Of a DNA stretch of 64,000 bases, positions 1 through 8,562 are shown in pieces. Both the position numbers and the translations under genes were made by a program. The notes beneath the pieces are model-generated. The model had not been told where the DNA came from and made no database searches. It saw only the letters and a list, made by a program, of their open reading frames with translations. Numbering within the stretch: the stretch's first letter is position 1; every line of letters begins with the position of its first letter. Source of the stretch: Microbispora corallina (GTDB lineage Bacteria > Actinomycetota > Actinomycetes > Streptosporangiales > Streptosporangiaceae). Where the stretch lies: contig NZ_BOOC01000005.1 in NCBI RefSeq assembly GCF_016863035.1, positions 62,001 through 126,000 on the forward strand, written 5' to 3'.

Positions 1-1
1 C

Positions 2-229
2 CTGGTCCCGACCGGCCGTTGGGTGGACGTGAGCTTCGTGTACGACGGCCTGGACCTGATGACGCTCTCCGTGGACGGCGCCCTCGCCGCTTCCCGGGAG
101 GACAATCTCGGCCGCGTGGGCGGCGTGGAGTGGCCGTACGGGCTGAACATCGGGGCCTGGCCGGACGACGACGTGCGGGTGTTCGACGGGCGGATGGCGG
201 AGGTCTGGTTGTGGCGGCTTCGCCGCTGA
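2..229 (+). CDS. LamG/concanavalin-like domain protein, C-terminal end (truncated by window)
   Basis: The frame is open to the left edge, so only the last 75 or so residues are seen. They read as the end of a laminin-G/concanavalin A-like beta-sandwich: a TGRWVDVSFVYDG strand, a later INIGAW-type strand (here LNIGAWPDD) and a closing FDGRMAEVWLW strand, which is the usual way LamG domains end. Such domains bind or hydrolyse extracellular glycans, and the neighbour at 859-2670 is a secreted glucanase. The catalytic part and any signal peptide lie outside the window, so the full function cannot be given. Confidence 0.7.
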   Translation: MVPTGRWVDVSFVYDGLDLMTLSVDGALAASREDNLGRVGGVEWPYGLNIGAWPDDDVRVFDGRMAEVWLWRLRR

Positions 230-326
230 CGCCCAGGTGGGCGCCCACGCCGGACCCGGCCCCCGGACCCGGCCGCGGGCGTGCTCGGCGTCCGGTCGCT
301 CTCGCCCCGGAGCCGCCGCCCGGCCC

Positions 327-752
327 TCAGCCGGTCGGTCCCGTGCCGCCGGTGGTGATCGTGCTGCCCGTGGCGTCGCGCCCGATGGCCACGGACCCGG
401 CTCCGCTGGCGGTCACGTTCGTGACGACTCCTCCTGTCGCGGCCGTCGCCTGCCGCCACAGCCCCTCCACCTCGGCCGCGAGCTCCGGGTCCTCCGCGAG
501 CAGCTTCTTCAGCTGAACCCGCAGAACGGCCCGCAGATCCTCGTCGTCGGGATCCCGCGCGACGTCGATGACGGCCTCCTTGGCCGCGTCCTTCTCGTCG
601 ACCTTCCCGCGCAGGGCGGACCAGATCCTCTGGGCGAACCCGAAGGTCTCCTGGCCGATCTTCTCGGCCGCGGCGTCCCCGAACTTCTCCCCCGCCTTCA
701 GCAGGTACGGCAGCAGGGGGGCGAGGAACGCGGTCAAAGCGGCGATGTCCAT
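327..752 (-). CDS. Small conserved protein with helical N-terminus and SVAIGRDATGSTITTG tail
   Basis: A 141-residue protein. Residues 1-60 are predicted helical and amphipathic (MDIAALTAFLAPLLPYLLKA start), 60-105 are charged helix, and the tail (about 106-141) is Gly/Thr/Ser-rich with GSVAIGRDATGSTITTG. That tail resembles the short beta repeat with I-G-x-D and S-x-I-x-T-G spacing found at the ends of many small actinobacterial and cyanobacterial proteins, some of which sit beside NTPase conflict systems. No enzyme motif is visible. ATG at 752 is the only good start. Upstream GAGG in TCGAGGTCGAG may serve as a weak ribosome-binding site. Function unknown. Confidence 0.7.
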   Translation of the reverse strand: MDIAALTAFLAPLLPYLLKAGEKFGDAAAEKIGQETFGFAQRIWSALRGKVDEKDAAKEAVIDVARDPDDEDLRAVLRVQLKKLLAEDPELAAEVEGLWRQATAATGGVVTNVTASGAGSVAIGRDATGSTITTGGTGPTG

Positions 753-858
753 CTCGACCTCGATCCCGTCGGAGAAGGGGAGGACACAGATGATACGGCC
801 CCGCGTCCCTGGCAGCGAGGGGACGCGGGGCCGTCGCGGGCGTGCGGTCAGGCGGGGA

Positions 859-2670
859 TCACCAGCCGACGGCGACCAGCAGCCACTGCGGGTTGCCGTG
901 CGAGATGAAGGACGACTGGCCCGCGTAGTCGTCGTACGGGAAGCCGTACGCCAGGTGGTTGATCGCGTGGTCGTGCCAGAACTTGGCGTAGTAGTTGGCC
1001 GGGGCGGCCTGGTAGTACAGGCTCGGCGTCGACCACTGCGACTGCGGCAGATGCGCGACGTGCCGGTTCAGCGCGGCGCAGTGCCCCGGGTCGTTGGCGA
1101 GCGACCCGGCGCAGCCGAAGATGTCGGAGGTCGCCGCCGAGATGCCGTTGGCGGTGGCGTAGCTGGTGAAGTAGTTCGCGTTCGCCCCGCCGGCCCGGAA
1201 GCCGCTGTAGCTGCCGGGCGCCGGGATCCGGTACGGCGCCTGGACCTGGGCCAGCGGCTTGAACTCGGCCGGCACCTCGTTGGCGAACCGCTGGAAGGTG
1301 GTCGCGCGGTCCTCCTGGAAGGTGGCGTAGTCCTCGCCCACCTGCACGTCGTACCCGTCCTTGGCGTGCAGCCGCATGGCCAGCTTGAGGCCGAACGCGT
1401 CGACGCGCGTGGTGTTGCCGTTGAACACGGTCGGCCCGACGGTGAACTCGATGAAGTCGTAGTACTGGCTGTCGGGCGAACCCAGGTAGAAGTACATCCG
1501 CCCGGCGGAGTTGGCCGGCATGTCCAGGTACGGCTGCTCCGCGATGGAGTGGACCTGGCCGTTGAAGCTCCAGTAGACCTGGCTGTCGGGGTACTTGCCG
1601 TTGGTCCGGTTCAGGATCTTGACCGTGAGCACGTTCCTGGCGGCCGGGATGCTGCCGGTGTCGCCCCAGAACGCGTCCGGCGGGTTGGAGCCGGTCGGGC
1701 TCGGCGTGGGGGTGGGGGTCGGCGTCGGGGTGGTCGTCCCGCCCGTCGTGTGGACGACGAACTCCCACAGGGAGTAGCCGTACGCGGTGGCGCGGGCCGT
1801 GGCGTACAGGCGGACGTACCGGCCGGTGCCCGTCACGTTGAGCGTCTGCGTGCCGCCCGTGCCCGTCGTCGTGGAGTAGACGGTCGTCCACGACGAGCCG
1901 TCGCCGGACGTCTGGATCTGGAACGCCTTCGCGTAGGCCGCCTCCCAGTTGAGCACGACCTGGCAGACCGTGGTGCTGCCGCCGAGGTCGACCTGCAGCC
2001 ACTGCGGGTCGCTGAACGCGCTGGACCAGCGCGTCCCGGTGTCGCCGTCCACGGCGGCCGAGGCCGGCGTCCCGGCGTTCTCGGCCGACGACGCGGTCGC
2101 CGGCCGGCCCTGCGCGGCGTCGGCCGTGCCGCAGCCGCCGCCCCCGCCGATCGTCCCGTACACCTGGAACTCGTACAGGGAGTAGCCGTACGCGGTGGCG
2201 CGGGCCGTGCCGTACAGGCGGACGTACCGGCCGGTGCCCGTCACGTTGAGCGTCTGCGTGCCGCCCGCGCCGGTGGTGGTCGAGTAGACGGTCGTCCACG
2301 ACGAGCCGTCGCCGGACGTCTGGATCTGGAACGCCTTCGCGTAGGCGGCCTCCCAGGTCAGCGTGACCTGGGTGATGCTCGCACTGGCGCCGAGGTCGAC
2401 CTGCAGCCACTGCGGGTCGCTGAACGCGCTGGACCAGCGCGTCGCGGCGTCGCCGTCCACGGCGGCCGAGGCCGGGGTCCCGGCGTTCTCGGTCGACGAC
2501 GCGGTGGCCGGCCGGCCCTGCGAGAGCAGGGTGCTCGCGGCCTGGGCGGGCGTGACGACGGCGGTGTAGGCGGCCAGCACGACGGCGACGACGGCGGCCA
2601 GCGCGGCGAGCGCGGCGGCGGATCTCCGGCGGCGGCCCGCGCGGAGGGTTGGCGGGGAGATCGGTGGCAT
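859..2670 (-). CDS. Secreted GH64 beta-1,3-glucanase with two F5/8C (CBM32-like) domains
   Basis: A 603-residue exported enzyme predicted to cut beta-1,3-glucan (fungal wall, laminarin). A long arginine-rich signal peptide (about 1-48, RAGRRRR then a hydrophobic stretch ending VTPAQA) precedes two discoidin-like domains (about 50-185 and 190-320), a TTPTPTPTPTPSPTGS linker, and a C-terminal thaumatin-fold GH64 domain (DAFWGDTGS at its start, WHDHAINHLAYGFPYDDYAG near its end). ATG 2670 is chosen over the longer frame to 2817 because AGGAG sits six bases upstream and the signal peptide begins there. A promoter and LacI-type operator lie upstream (2767-2817). The two discoidin domains are near copies of each other. 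Confidence 0.9.
   Translation of the reverse strand: MPPISPPTLRAGRRRRSAAALAALAAVVAVVLAAYTAVVTPAQAASTLLSQGRPATASSTENAGTPASAAVDGDAATRWSSAFSDPQWLQVDLGASASITQVTLTWEAAYAKAFQIQTSGDGSSWTTVYSTTTGAGGTQTLNVTGTGRYVRLYGTARATAYGYSLYEFQVYGTIGGGGGCGTADAAQGRPATASSAENAGTPASAAVDGDTGTRWSSAFSDPQWLQVDLGGSTTVCQVVLNWEAAYAKAFQIQTSGDGSSWTTVYSTTTGTGGTQTLNVTGTGRYVRLYATARATAYGYSLWEFVVHTTGGTTTPTPTPTPTPSPTGSNPPDAFWGDTGSIPAARNVLTVKILNRTNGKYPDSQVYWSFNGQVHSIAEQPYLDMPANSAGRMYFYLGSPDSQYYDFIEFTVGPTVFNGNTTRVDAFGLKLAMRLHAKDGYDVQVGEDYATFQEDRATTFQRFANEVPAEFKPLAQVQAPYRIPAPGSYSGFRAGGANANYFTSYATANGISAATSDIFGCAGSLANDPGHCAALNRHVAHLPQSQWSTPSLYYQAAPANYYAKFWHDHAINHLAYGFPYDDYAGQSSFISHGNPQWLLVAVGW
1767..2113 (-). repeat. F5/8C domain repeat, copy nearer the catalytic domain
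   Basis: A 347-base stretch that aligns without gaps to 2175-2521 (constant offset 408) and differs only at scattered bases. It encodes the second discoidin-like domain of the GH64 enzyme. The high nucleotide match in a coding repeat points to recent tandem duplication or gene conversion. Confidence 0.85.
2175..2521 (-). repeat. F5/8C domain repeat, N-terminal copy
   Basis: Partner of 1767-2113 in the same gene, same length and without insertions or deletions. It encodes the first discoidin-like domain after the signal peptide. Both copies keep the WSSAFSDPQWLQVDLG core. Confidence 0.85.
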
Positions 2671-2766
2671 CACGGCTCCTGACGTGGGGGAATGGACCCG
2701 CGCGACAGCCACGCCGGGTCCCCTGACGCGGGTCCCGGACGGGTGCCGGCGGATCGGCAACACGCA

Positions 2767-2780
2767 AGAGAGCGCTCTCT
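2767..2780. promoter_or_regulatory. LacI-family-type operator palindrome
   Basis: AGAGAGCGCTCTCT is a perfect 14-bp palindrome with the central AGCGCT typical of actinobacterial LacI-family sugar regulators (the CebR/CelR box is TGGGAGCGCTCCCA). It lies just downstream of the likely -10 of the GH64 gene, where a repressor would block transcription. The regulator itself is not in the window. Confidence 0.7.
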
Positions 2781-2789
2781 CGGCCAGCA

Positions 2790-2817
2790 CTCTTACCCAC
2801 CTGTGCGGAATCGTCAA
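2790..2817 (-). promoter_or_regulatory. Candidate promoter of the GH64 glucanase gene
   Basis: On the minus strand TTGACG (2812-2817) is followed, after 16 bases, by TAAGAG (2790-2795). The -35 fits the housekeeping sigma consensus well; the -10 is weaker. The operator palindrome follows immediately. Confidence 0.5.
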
Positions 2818-3003
2818 GATGAAGAGTGGGAAACGTTCCGGTCACAGACCAGATGTTCCTCGCGAGCCGGACGTCCTGCAGGCGCGTTCCCCGTCGGGAT
2901 CTGCACGGCTTCCGCCGAGTTTCGTGACTCCCGTGTGATCATGGAACGGGAGGATTCCGTAGGTCGCCGCAAACAGACGCGGCACCACACGGGAGGAACG
3001 CCC

Positions 3004-3903
3004 ATGAGGCGAACAATCGCCGCCCTGGTCTGCGCGGCGGCGGCCGCCCTCGCCACGCCCGCGCTGACGGCGCCGGCGCACGCCCAGGCCGCGAAACCGG
3101 TGATCCGCAAGCAGTTCGTGGCGGGCCGCGGGGTGCACATCGCCACCTCGGGGACGATCGGCAGCCGCCAGGGGATCGCCGTCAAGTATCACGACGAGGG
3201 CGACGTCCAGTTCGGCACCTCGGGGATCGCGGCCACCGACACGACCTCGACGATGGACTGGGGCGGGCTGTTCGGGGACGACGACGTCCTGCAGGGCCTC
3301 GACGGGCCAACCCGCACGATCACGGTCAAGGGCACGAGCTACCAGCAGGGCGGCATCTTCAGCGACCTCCTGCCGCCGGGCAAGACCTGGCTGGCGCTCA
3401 CCGGGGGCGACCCGGCGGCCTCCCTGTCCGCCGGCTTCCAGCTCGTCGACGTGTTCCGTCCCGGCCTGCTGAAGGCGCTGCTCGCGACGACGGCCGCCAA
3501 GGGCGCCGGCGGGACCGAGGACCGCGTCAGGACGACCGCCTACCGCGGCACCATCACCCTGGGCGGGTACTACACCGCCTACTACGGCGACACGCCGCAG
3601 ACCAGGAGGCTCCTCTCGACGATGAGCGCCGAGGAGCGCAGGAGCCCGCTGTACTGGCGGGTCTGGATCGGCTCCGACGGCCTGGTGCGCCACGTGTCCA
3701 CTGCGATCAGGGCGTCGCTCGGGACCGAGAAGAACGCGGTCAAGGGCACCGGCGACGAACTCGTGCTCCGGAGCTCCACCCGCCTGACGCACTGGGGCGG
3801 AAAGGTGCGCATCACGCCTCCCCCCGCGGACCAGGTGGCCCAGCTGAAGGACCTCATCAGCCCGATCCCGGACATCCCCGACTACATCAACCTCGGCGAC
3901 TGA
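3004..3903 (+). CDS. Secreted protein of unknown function
   Basis: A 299-residue exported protein. A Sec signal peptide (about 1-29, MRRTIAALVCAAAAALATPA, cleavage near AHAQA) is followed by a soluble domain with many beta-prone segments and a C-terminal PDYINLGD. The middle contains RGTITLGGYYTAYYGDTPQ and WRVWIGSDGLVRHV, which recall the convex beta-sheet of LppX/LprG-like or LolA-like lipid-binding proteins (structure with model protein, then WIGSDGLVRR), but there is no lipobox Cys. ATG 3004 is chosen because GGGAGGA lies six bases upstream and the signal peptide starts there; the frame upstream is open but has no signal features. Exact role unknown. Confidence 0.75.
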   Translation: MRRTIAALVCAAAAALATPALTAPAHAQAAKPVIRKQFVAGRGVHIATSGTIGSRQGIAVKYHDEGDVQFGTSGIAATDTTSTMDWGGLFGDDDVLQGLDGPTRTITVKGTSYQQGGIFSDLLPPGKTWLALTGGDPAASLSAGFQLVDVFRPGLLKALLATTAAKGAGGTEDRVRTTAYRGTITLGGYYTAYYGDTPQTRRLLSTMSAEERRSPLYWRVWIGSDGLVRHVSTAIRASLGTEKNAVKGTGDELVLRSSTRLTHWGGKVRITPPPADQVAQLKDLISPIPDIPDYINLGD

Positions 3904-3911
3904 CCGATCCG

Positions 3912-3946
3912 CGCCGGGCGGCGGACCTGCTCGCCGCCGCCCGGCG
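3912..3946. terminator. Hairpin between convergent genes
   Basis: CGCCGGGCGGCG (3912-3923) pairs perfectly with 3935-3946 across an 11-base loop. It sits just after the stop at 3903 and before the end of the convergent LuxR gene, as expected of a bidirectional terminator without a U-tract. Confidence 0.65.
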
Positions 3947-4044
3947 TCATCCCGCCGGACGGGGGCGCGGCCGTTCGATCTGCGCCCTGGCCCTCGGGCA
4001 CCGTCGCGAGAGCGTCCGGCGGCCCTCGTGATCCGTCGCCGCTC

Positions 4045-6909
4045 TCAGCCGTCGGGCAGGGCGTACTGCTCAGTGACGATGCGGGCGAGCTCGACGCGGG
4101 ACGCGATCTGGAGCTTGCCGAAGATCCGGCGCAGGTGGGTGGAGACCGTGTGGTGGGACAGGAACATCCGCGCGGCGGCCTGGCGGTTGGTCATGCCCCT
4201 GGCGATCAGTGTGGCCACCGTGCGCTCGGTGTCGGTCAGGCTTTCCCAGCCGAAGGCGGGCCGCGTCGAGCCGGCCCAGTGGCGGCGCCGTACGCCCAGC
4301 TCCCGCAGTCTCGCCCGCACCCGTGCCGCGTCCCGGTGGGCGCCGATGCCCTGGTAGCCGTCGAGCGCCCGGTCCAGGCTCTCGACGGCCCGTTCGCGAG
4401 CGGAGGCGTCGGGCGAGGCGGCCAGCAGGACTCCGAGATCCTCCGCTCCCGAGGCCCGCTCCCACGGCTGAGGATGATTGTCGGCGGCGAAGGCGAGGGC
4501 GTCGGCGTCCCGGTGGAGGAGCCCGCGGGCGTGGGCGGCGGCCGCCGCGAAGATGGGGGCGTCCGGATTCCTCCTGGCCAGGTGCTCGGCGCTCTTGAGG
4601 ATGGCCTGCGCGTACGGGCGGTTGGCCGTGGCCAGCGCCAGGCGGGTCATCCAGGCGGTCGACAGGGGCCCCACGAGGATCGCGCAGCGTCGCTCGGCCG
4701 GGTCGGCGTAGAGGGGCTGGAGGATCTCCATGGCCCGTCCGGCGTCGCCCTGGGCCTCGGCCACCGCGGCCGTCACCCATTGTTCGAGCCCCGATCCGTA
4801 GAGCATCCCAGGGGCGGGGGGCGTGGGTGGATACTGCTCGATGTGCCGGAGCGCGGCGTCGATGTCGCCGCGGCGCACGGCGATGAGGGCGAGCATGGAC
4901 AGCGCGACGCGGACGAACCCGTGGGCGCCCACCTCGTCGGCGATCATCAGTGCGGCGTGGGCCTCGGTGGCGGCGTCGTCGAGCCGCCCGGTCGCCAGCT
5001 TCAGACAGGCGCGGAACAGGGCCGGCTGTGCGGCGAACACGGTCAGCCCGAGGGCCCGGATGTCCTCCTCGGCGGCCTGGGCGGCGATGTCCGCCGCATC
5101 GTAGTGGCGCAGGGCGCGGAAGTGGAGGCTCATCAGCAGGCGCGCGTACGGGCGCTGTATGGGCTGGACGGTCCCGGTGTCCGCGATCCGGATGGCCTCG
5201 TACAGGTGCGCGAACGAGTCGGCGATCCGCCCGTCGACGATGGCGCACCGGGCGAGGAGCAGGAGCGCCCCGACGACGGCGGCGTCGGTGTGCCGCGCCC
5301 CTTCGCGGAGGACGGCCTCCGCCAGGACACCCCCCTTCCTCAGGTCACCCAGGGAGATGAGGCCCCAGAACAGCCCCCACTCCGCGCACCCGCGAAGCTC
5401 GTCGGCGAGATCGTCCTGTTCGAGCAGGCGTTCGGACTCGGTCACCGCCTCCGCGGGGTGGCCGCTCAGCAACAGGTTGTAGGCCAGCGCGCGTCGCAGG
5501 CGCGGCACCTGCTCGGGCGACGCCCTGGCGAGGGCGTCGCGGGCGAGATCGGCCGCCTCGGCGAGCCGGCCGATCGCGGTCAGGGCGTCGACGGCCGTCG
5601 CGGCGCGGGCGCACCAGTCCTGGCCGGCGCAGTCGCTCAGGTCGAGCGCCCGCAGGGCGAGGTCGGCGGCCGTCTGGGGGGAGGTGTACAGCACCTCCCG
5701 GGCCGCCCGGTCCAGCGCCAGCAGCGCGGGCCCGTCCCCCCGGGTGGCGCCGTGAATCAGGTGGGTGGCGGCGGGAACGGCGGACCCGCCCCGTTTGAGC
5801 AGCATCTGTCCCGCGTCGTGGTGCAGGGCCCGCCGCACGGCGGCGGGAAGGGCCCCGAGCACCGTCTGCCACAGCACATCGTGCCGGAAGGCCAGTTCGT
5901 CACCCGAGGGCTCGACCACGCCCGCCGACAGCGCCTCCTCCAGCCTCGGCAGCAGGCCGGAGCTCGACTCGCCGAGCATCTCGGCCAGATCCTGAACCGA
6001 GAACGACCGGCCCAGGACCGCGGCGACCTGAAGCAGGTGCCGGGTCGGGTTCGGCAGCTCCTCCAGGCGTTCACGGGTGACCTCGTGGACCCGGGGCAGC
6101 CGCGCGGACACCATCCGGGCGTGGCCGCCGGCGACCTGGACCACGCCCTCGGCCTTGAGCTTCTCCAGGAGGTCGACGAGCAGGAAGGGATTGCCGTCCG
6201 CCAGGTGGGTCAGGGCCAGGACGTCCGGATCGGGCACCGCCCCGAGCACGTCGGTGGCGACGTCCGCCACCGCCGCCTCGTCCAGCGCCCGCAGCGCGAT
6301 CCGGTTCGCGCCGTCGCGTTCGAGCAGGTCGAACAGCCGCTCGATGCGGCGACCGGCCCCGCCGCCGCTCGTACGGCTCAGCATCCAGACGAGCGGGTAG
6401 GAGGCGAGGTCCCTGGTCATCGACCTCAGGGCCAGCAGGGTCATCGGGTCGGCCCAGTGCACGTCGTCCACCATGAGGACCACCGGCCCCTGGGCCACCC
6501 GCCGTTCCAGCGGTTCCTGCAGGTATTCCACCAGCAGCAGCCGCTGATCGCCCGGGCCCGGCCCGCTCTCGCCCACTGTGGAGGAGCGGGCGGGCGCTCC
6601 CAGCGCCGCCATCAGCGGGGCCAGCGGGATCAACTGGGTCAGCTCGTCGGCGACGCCCCTGGCGACCCAGAGCCCCGACCTCTCCGCGGAGGCGGCCGCC
6701 TCGTCGAGCAGGCGGCTCTTCCCGGTGCCGGGCCGGCCCTCGATCAGCAGGACCCCGCCCCGGCCGGCCTGGGCCGCCCCAAGCATGCCGAGGACTACGT
6801 CCCACTCCCGCGTACGGCCGCGCCAACCCGGCCAGGATGACCGCAAGGAATCGGGCTCGCCTACGGTTGCCGGGGCCTGCCGGACGCCCCCCATAGGTCC
6901 ATGAGACAT
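4045..6909 (-). CDS. Large LuxR-family transcriptional regulator with AAA ATPase domain (LAL type)
   Basis: A cytoplasmic regulator of about 954 residues. It has an N-terminal STAND/AAA ATPase with Walker A GRPGTGKS (about 58-65) and Walker B VVLMVDDVHW, a long helical TPR-like middle that probably senses a ligand or partner, and a C-terminal LuxR helix-turn-helix (LTDTERTVATLIARGMTNRQ then VSTHLRRIFGKL). This is the LAL (large ATP-binding LuxR, MalT-like) layout, usually an activator. The start is uncertain: ATG 6909 is used; GTG 6936 and ATG 6894 are alternatives, and none has a strong ribosome-binding site. It is divergent from the sensor kinase at 7037 and its target is not evident. Confidence 0.85.
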   Translation of the reverse strand: MSHGPMGGVRQAPATVGEPDSLRSSWPGWRGRTREWDVVLGMLGAAQAGRGGVLLIEGRPGTGKSRLLDEAAASAERSGLWVARGVADELTQLIPLAPLMAALGAPARSSTVGESGPGPGDQRLLLVEYLQEPLERRVAQGPVVLMVDDVHWADPMTLLALRSMTRDLASYPLVWMLSRTSGGGAGRRIERLFDLLERDGANRIALRALDEAAVADVATDVLGAVPDPDVLALTHLADGNPFLLVDLLEKLKAEGVVQVAGGHARMVSARLPRVHEVTRERLEELPNPTRHLLQVAAVLGRSFSVQDLAEMLGESSSGLLPRLEEALSAGVVEPSGDELAFRHDVLWQTVLGALPAAVRRALHHDAGQMLLKRGGSAVPAATHLIHGATRGDGPALLALDRAAREVLYTSPQTAADLALRALDLSDCAGQDWCARAATAVDALTAIGRLAEAADLARDALARASPEQVPRLRRALAYNLLLSGHPAEAVTESERLLEQDDLADELRGCAEWGLFWGLISLGDLRKGGVLAEAVLREGARHTDAAVVGALLLLARCAIVDGRIADSFAHLYEAIRIADTGTVQPIQRPYARLLMSLHFRALRHYDAADIAAQAAEEDIRALGLTVFAAQPALFRACLKLATGRLDDAATEAHAALMIADEVGAHGFVRVALSMLALIAVRRGDIDAALRHIEQYPPTPPAPGMLYGSGLEQWVTAAVAEAQGDAGRAMEILQPLYADPAERRCAILVGPLSTAWMTRLALATANRPYAQAILKSAEHLARRNPDAPIFAAAAAHARGLLHRDADALAFAADNHPQPWERASGAEDLGVLLAASPDASARERAVESLDRALDGYQGIGAHRDAARVRARLRELGVRRRHWAGSTRPAFGWESLTDTERTVATLIARGMTNRQAAARMFLSHHTVSTHLRRIFGKLQIASRVELARIVTEQYALPDG

Positions 6910-7036
6910 CAGTCGTTCCGGGCCCCGCAACCGCACCCCCGCCTAGCTAATCGCGTGGATGTGCGATACCGCGTCGCCCGCCGTCGGGTCAGGCTTGTTC
7001 TGGTCCCTCAGGACACCGTGCGATCGGGGGTTCACG

Positions 7037-8416
7037 GTGAGACTCGAGAATCGCTCCATCAGAGGCCGGCTGGCGCTGTTCGTCGGCACGGCGTTCGGCG
7101 CTCTCTGCGTCGCGTTCTTCATGGTCCTGTTGATCGTCATCGGCAGGGCGACCGCCTGCGACCTCACGAAGGAGGCGACGGCCGTGGGAGACCTGACCGC
7201 CTACTACGTCGACCGCGGACAGGTCGTCAACCCGCTTCCGCCCATCCCGCGAAACCTGGTCCGCCCCGTCCAGGTGGTCGATCCCCGGGGACGGGTCGTC
7301 GCGGCGAGCAGGGATCTCCAGAACAAGCCGCTCATGGCGCACTTCACGCCGAGGGGCCCGAGCAGGGTGAGCAGCGAGGTCGTCTGCCATTCCGTGTTCA
7401 CGTCGGACCGGTGCCACATCGTCGTCGCCCAGCGGGTGTACCGCAACGGCGACTGGACCGTCTACAGCGCCGTTCCCACCCTCCCGTTCTACGTCTCCCC
7501 CGGTGTGACGGCCCTCCTGGTCGCCGGCACGGCCGTCTTCTCGATCATGGTGGTCTACGGGACGCGGCGCGTCGTGGCCCGGTCGCTCCGGCCCGTGGAC
7601 GCCATCCGGGCCCAGCTCGACGACATCCAGAGCACCGACCTCGGCCGCCGGGTCCCGATCCCCGCCCCCGAGGACGAGATCTACCGGCTGGCCCGCAGCG
7701 TCAACCAGACGCTCGACCGGCTGGAGGACGCGCTGGGGCAGCAGCGGCGGTTCTGCGCCGACGCCTCGCACGAGCTGCGCACGCCGATCACCGCCATCCG
7801 CGCACAACTGGAGGACGCCCTCCTGGCGCCGGGGGAGGTGGACACCTCCACATTGTGCAAGGACGTGCTCCCGAGCGTGGAGCGCCTCCAGTCGATCGCG
7901 TGCGACCTGCTGACCCTCACCCGGCTGGACTCCGGCGTGCCCTGCGAGCGGCGGCCCGTGGACCTTTCCGTCCTGGTCGCCACGGAGCTGGAGGGCACGC
8001 CGTCGCATCTGACGGTCGTCCGGAACCTGACACAGGGCCTGATGGTCGCGGGCGACCGGTCCCGGTTGCGGCAGTTGGTCGGCAACCTGGTCCGGAACGC
8101 CCAGCGGCACGCCCTCTCCACGGTCACGATCACGGTGCGCCGGGTGGACGACGGCTACGCCCCCGACCCGCGCTCAGGAGGGGGGATGGCGGAGCTGGAG
8201 GTCCTCGACGACGGCGTGGGGATCGCGCCCGACCAGCGCGAAGCGGTGTTCCGGCGGTTCACCCGGCTGGACAGCGCCCGCAGCAGGGACGCGGGGGGCC
8301 TCGGCCTCGGCCTGCCCATCGCCCGGGAGATCGCCCGGAGCCACGGGGGCACGCTCACCATCCGGGACAGCGACCGGGGCGCCTGCTTCGTCGTCCGCCT
8401 TCCGCTGTCCCAGTAG
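7037..8416 (+). CDS. Orphan HAMP sensor histidine kinase
   Basis: A 459-residue membrane kinase. Two TM segments (about 13-37, LALFVGTAFGALCVAFFMVL; and about 155-178) enclose an extracellular sensor region with several Cys. HAMP (VARSLRPVDAIRAQLDDI), the phospho-acceptor H-box (ASHELRTPI) and the ATPase domain (NLVRNAQRHA N-box, GGLGLGLPIAREI G-box) follow. GTG 7037 is preferred over an upstream in-frame ATG at 6959 because GGGGG lies six bases ahead and the first TM is then near the N-terminus. No response regulator is adjacent, so its partner must be elsewhere. Confidence 0.85.
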   Translation: MRLENRSIRGRLALFVGTAFGALCVAFFMVLLIVIGRATACDLTKEATAVGDLTAYYVDRGQVVNPLPPIPRNLVRPVQVVDPRGRVVAASRDLQNKPLMAHFTPRGPSRVSSEVVCHSVFTSDRCHIVVAQRVYRNGDWTVYSAVPTLPFYVSPGVTALLVAGTAVFSIMVVYGTRRVVARSLRPVDAIRAQLDDIQSTDLGRRVPIPAPEDEIYRLARSVNQTLDRLEDALGQQRRFCADASHELRTPITAIRAQLEDALLAPGEVDTSTLCKDVLPSVERLQSIACDLLTLTRLDSGVPCERRPVDLSVLVATELEGTPSHLTVVRNLTQGLMVAGDRSRLRQLVGNLVRNAQRHALSTVTITVRRVDDGYAPDPRSGGGMAELEVLDDGVGIAPDQREAVFRRFTRLDSARSRDAGGLGLGLPIAREIARSHGGTLTIRDSDRGACFVVRLPLSQ

Positions 8417-8489
8417 CCCGTCATCGGGCACGGCGGCTTTCTGCGCCTGATTCGGCGCGTACGAAAAGGCTCCTTGGTGATCGGGAATC

Positions 8490-8515
8490 GTGACCTTACC
8501 GCGGTGAGAGGTTAC
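8490..8515. promoter_or_regulatory. Candidate autoregulatory operator of the TetR gene at 8563
   Basis: GTGACCT (8490-8496) and AGGTTAC (8509-8515) form an inverted repeat with one mismatch around a perfect ACCGCGGT centre (8498-8505). It lies about 50 bases upstream of the TetR start, the usual place for autoregulation. The site is seen; binding is inferred. Confidence 0.45.
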
Positions 8516-8562
8516 AACCGAAGCTGTGGTCGTGGTCACGAGCGTCGAGGAGGCCCCCCGGC

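Larger units (their letters stand above)
2671..3003. other. Divergent intergenic region between GH64 and secreted-protein genes
   Basis: A 333-base stretch without a supported gene. The left half holds the GH64 ribosome-binding site, operator and promoter. The right half must hold the promoter of the gene at 3004; I see no clear -35/-10 pair there, only a GGGAGGA ribosome-binding site just before its start. Short ORFs that cross it lack ribosome-binding sites. Confidence 0.6.

Noticed and set aside
1686-1734. Short repeat gtg/ggg tract resembling a satellite
   Set aside because: It encodes the TPTPTPTP linker of the GH64 enzyme.
4135-6840. A 901-residue frame opposite the LuxR regulator
   Set aside because: Antisense shadow of the LuxR gene, which has clear Walker and helix-turn-helix motifs on the minus strand.
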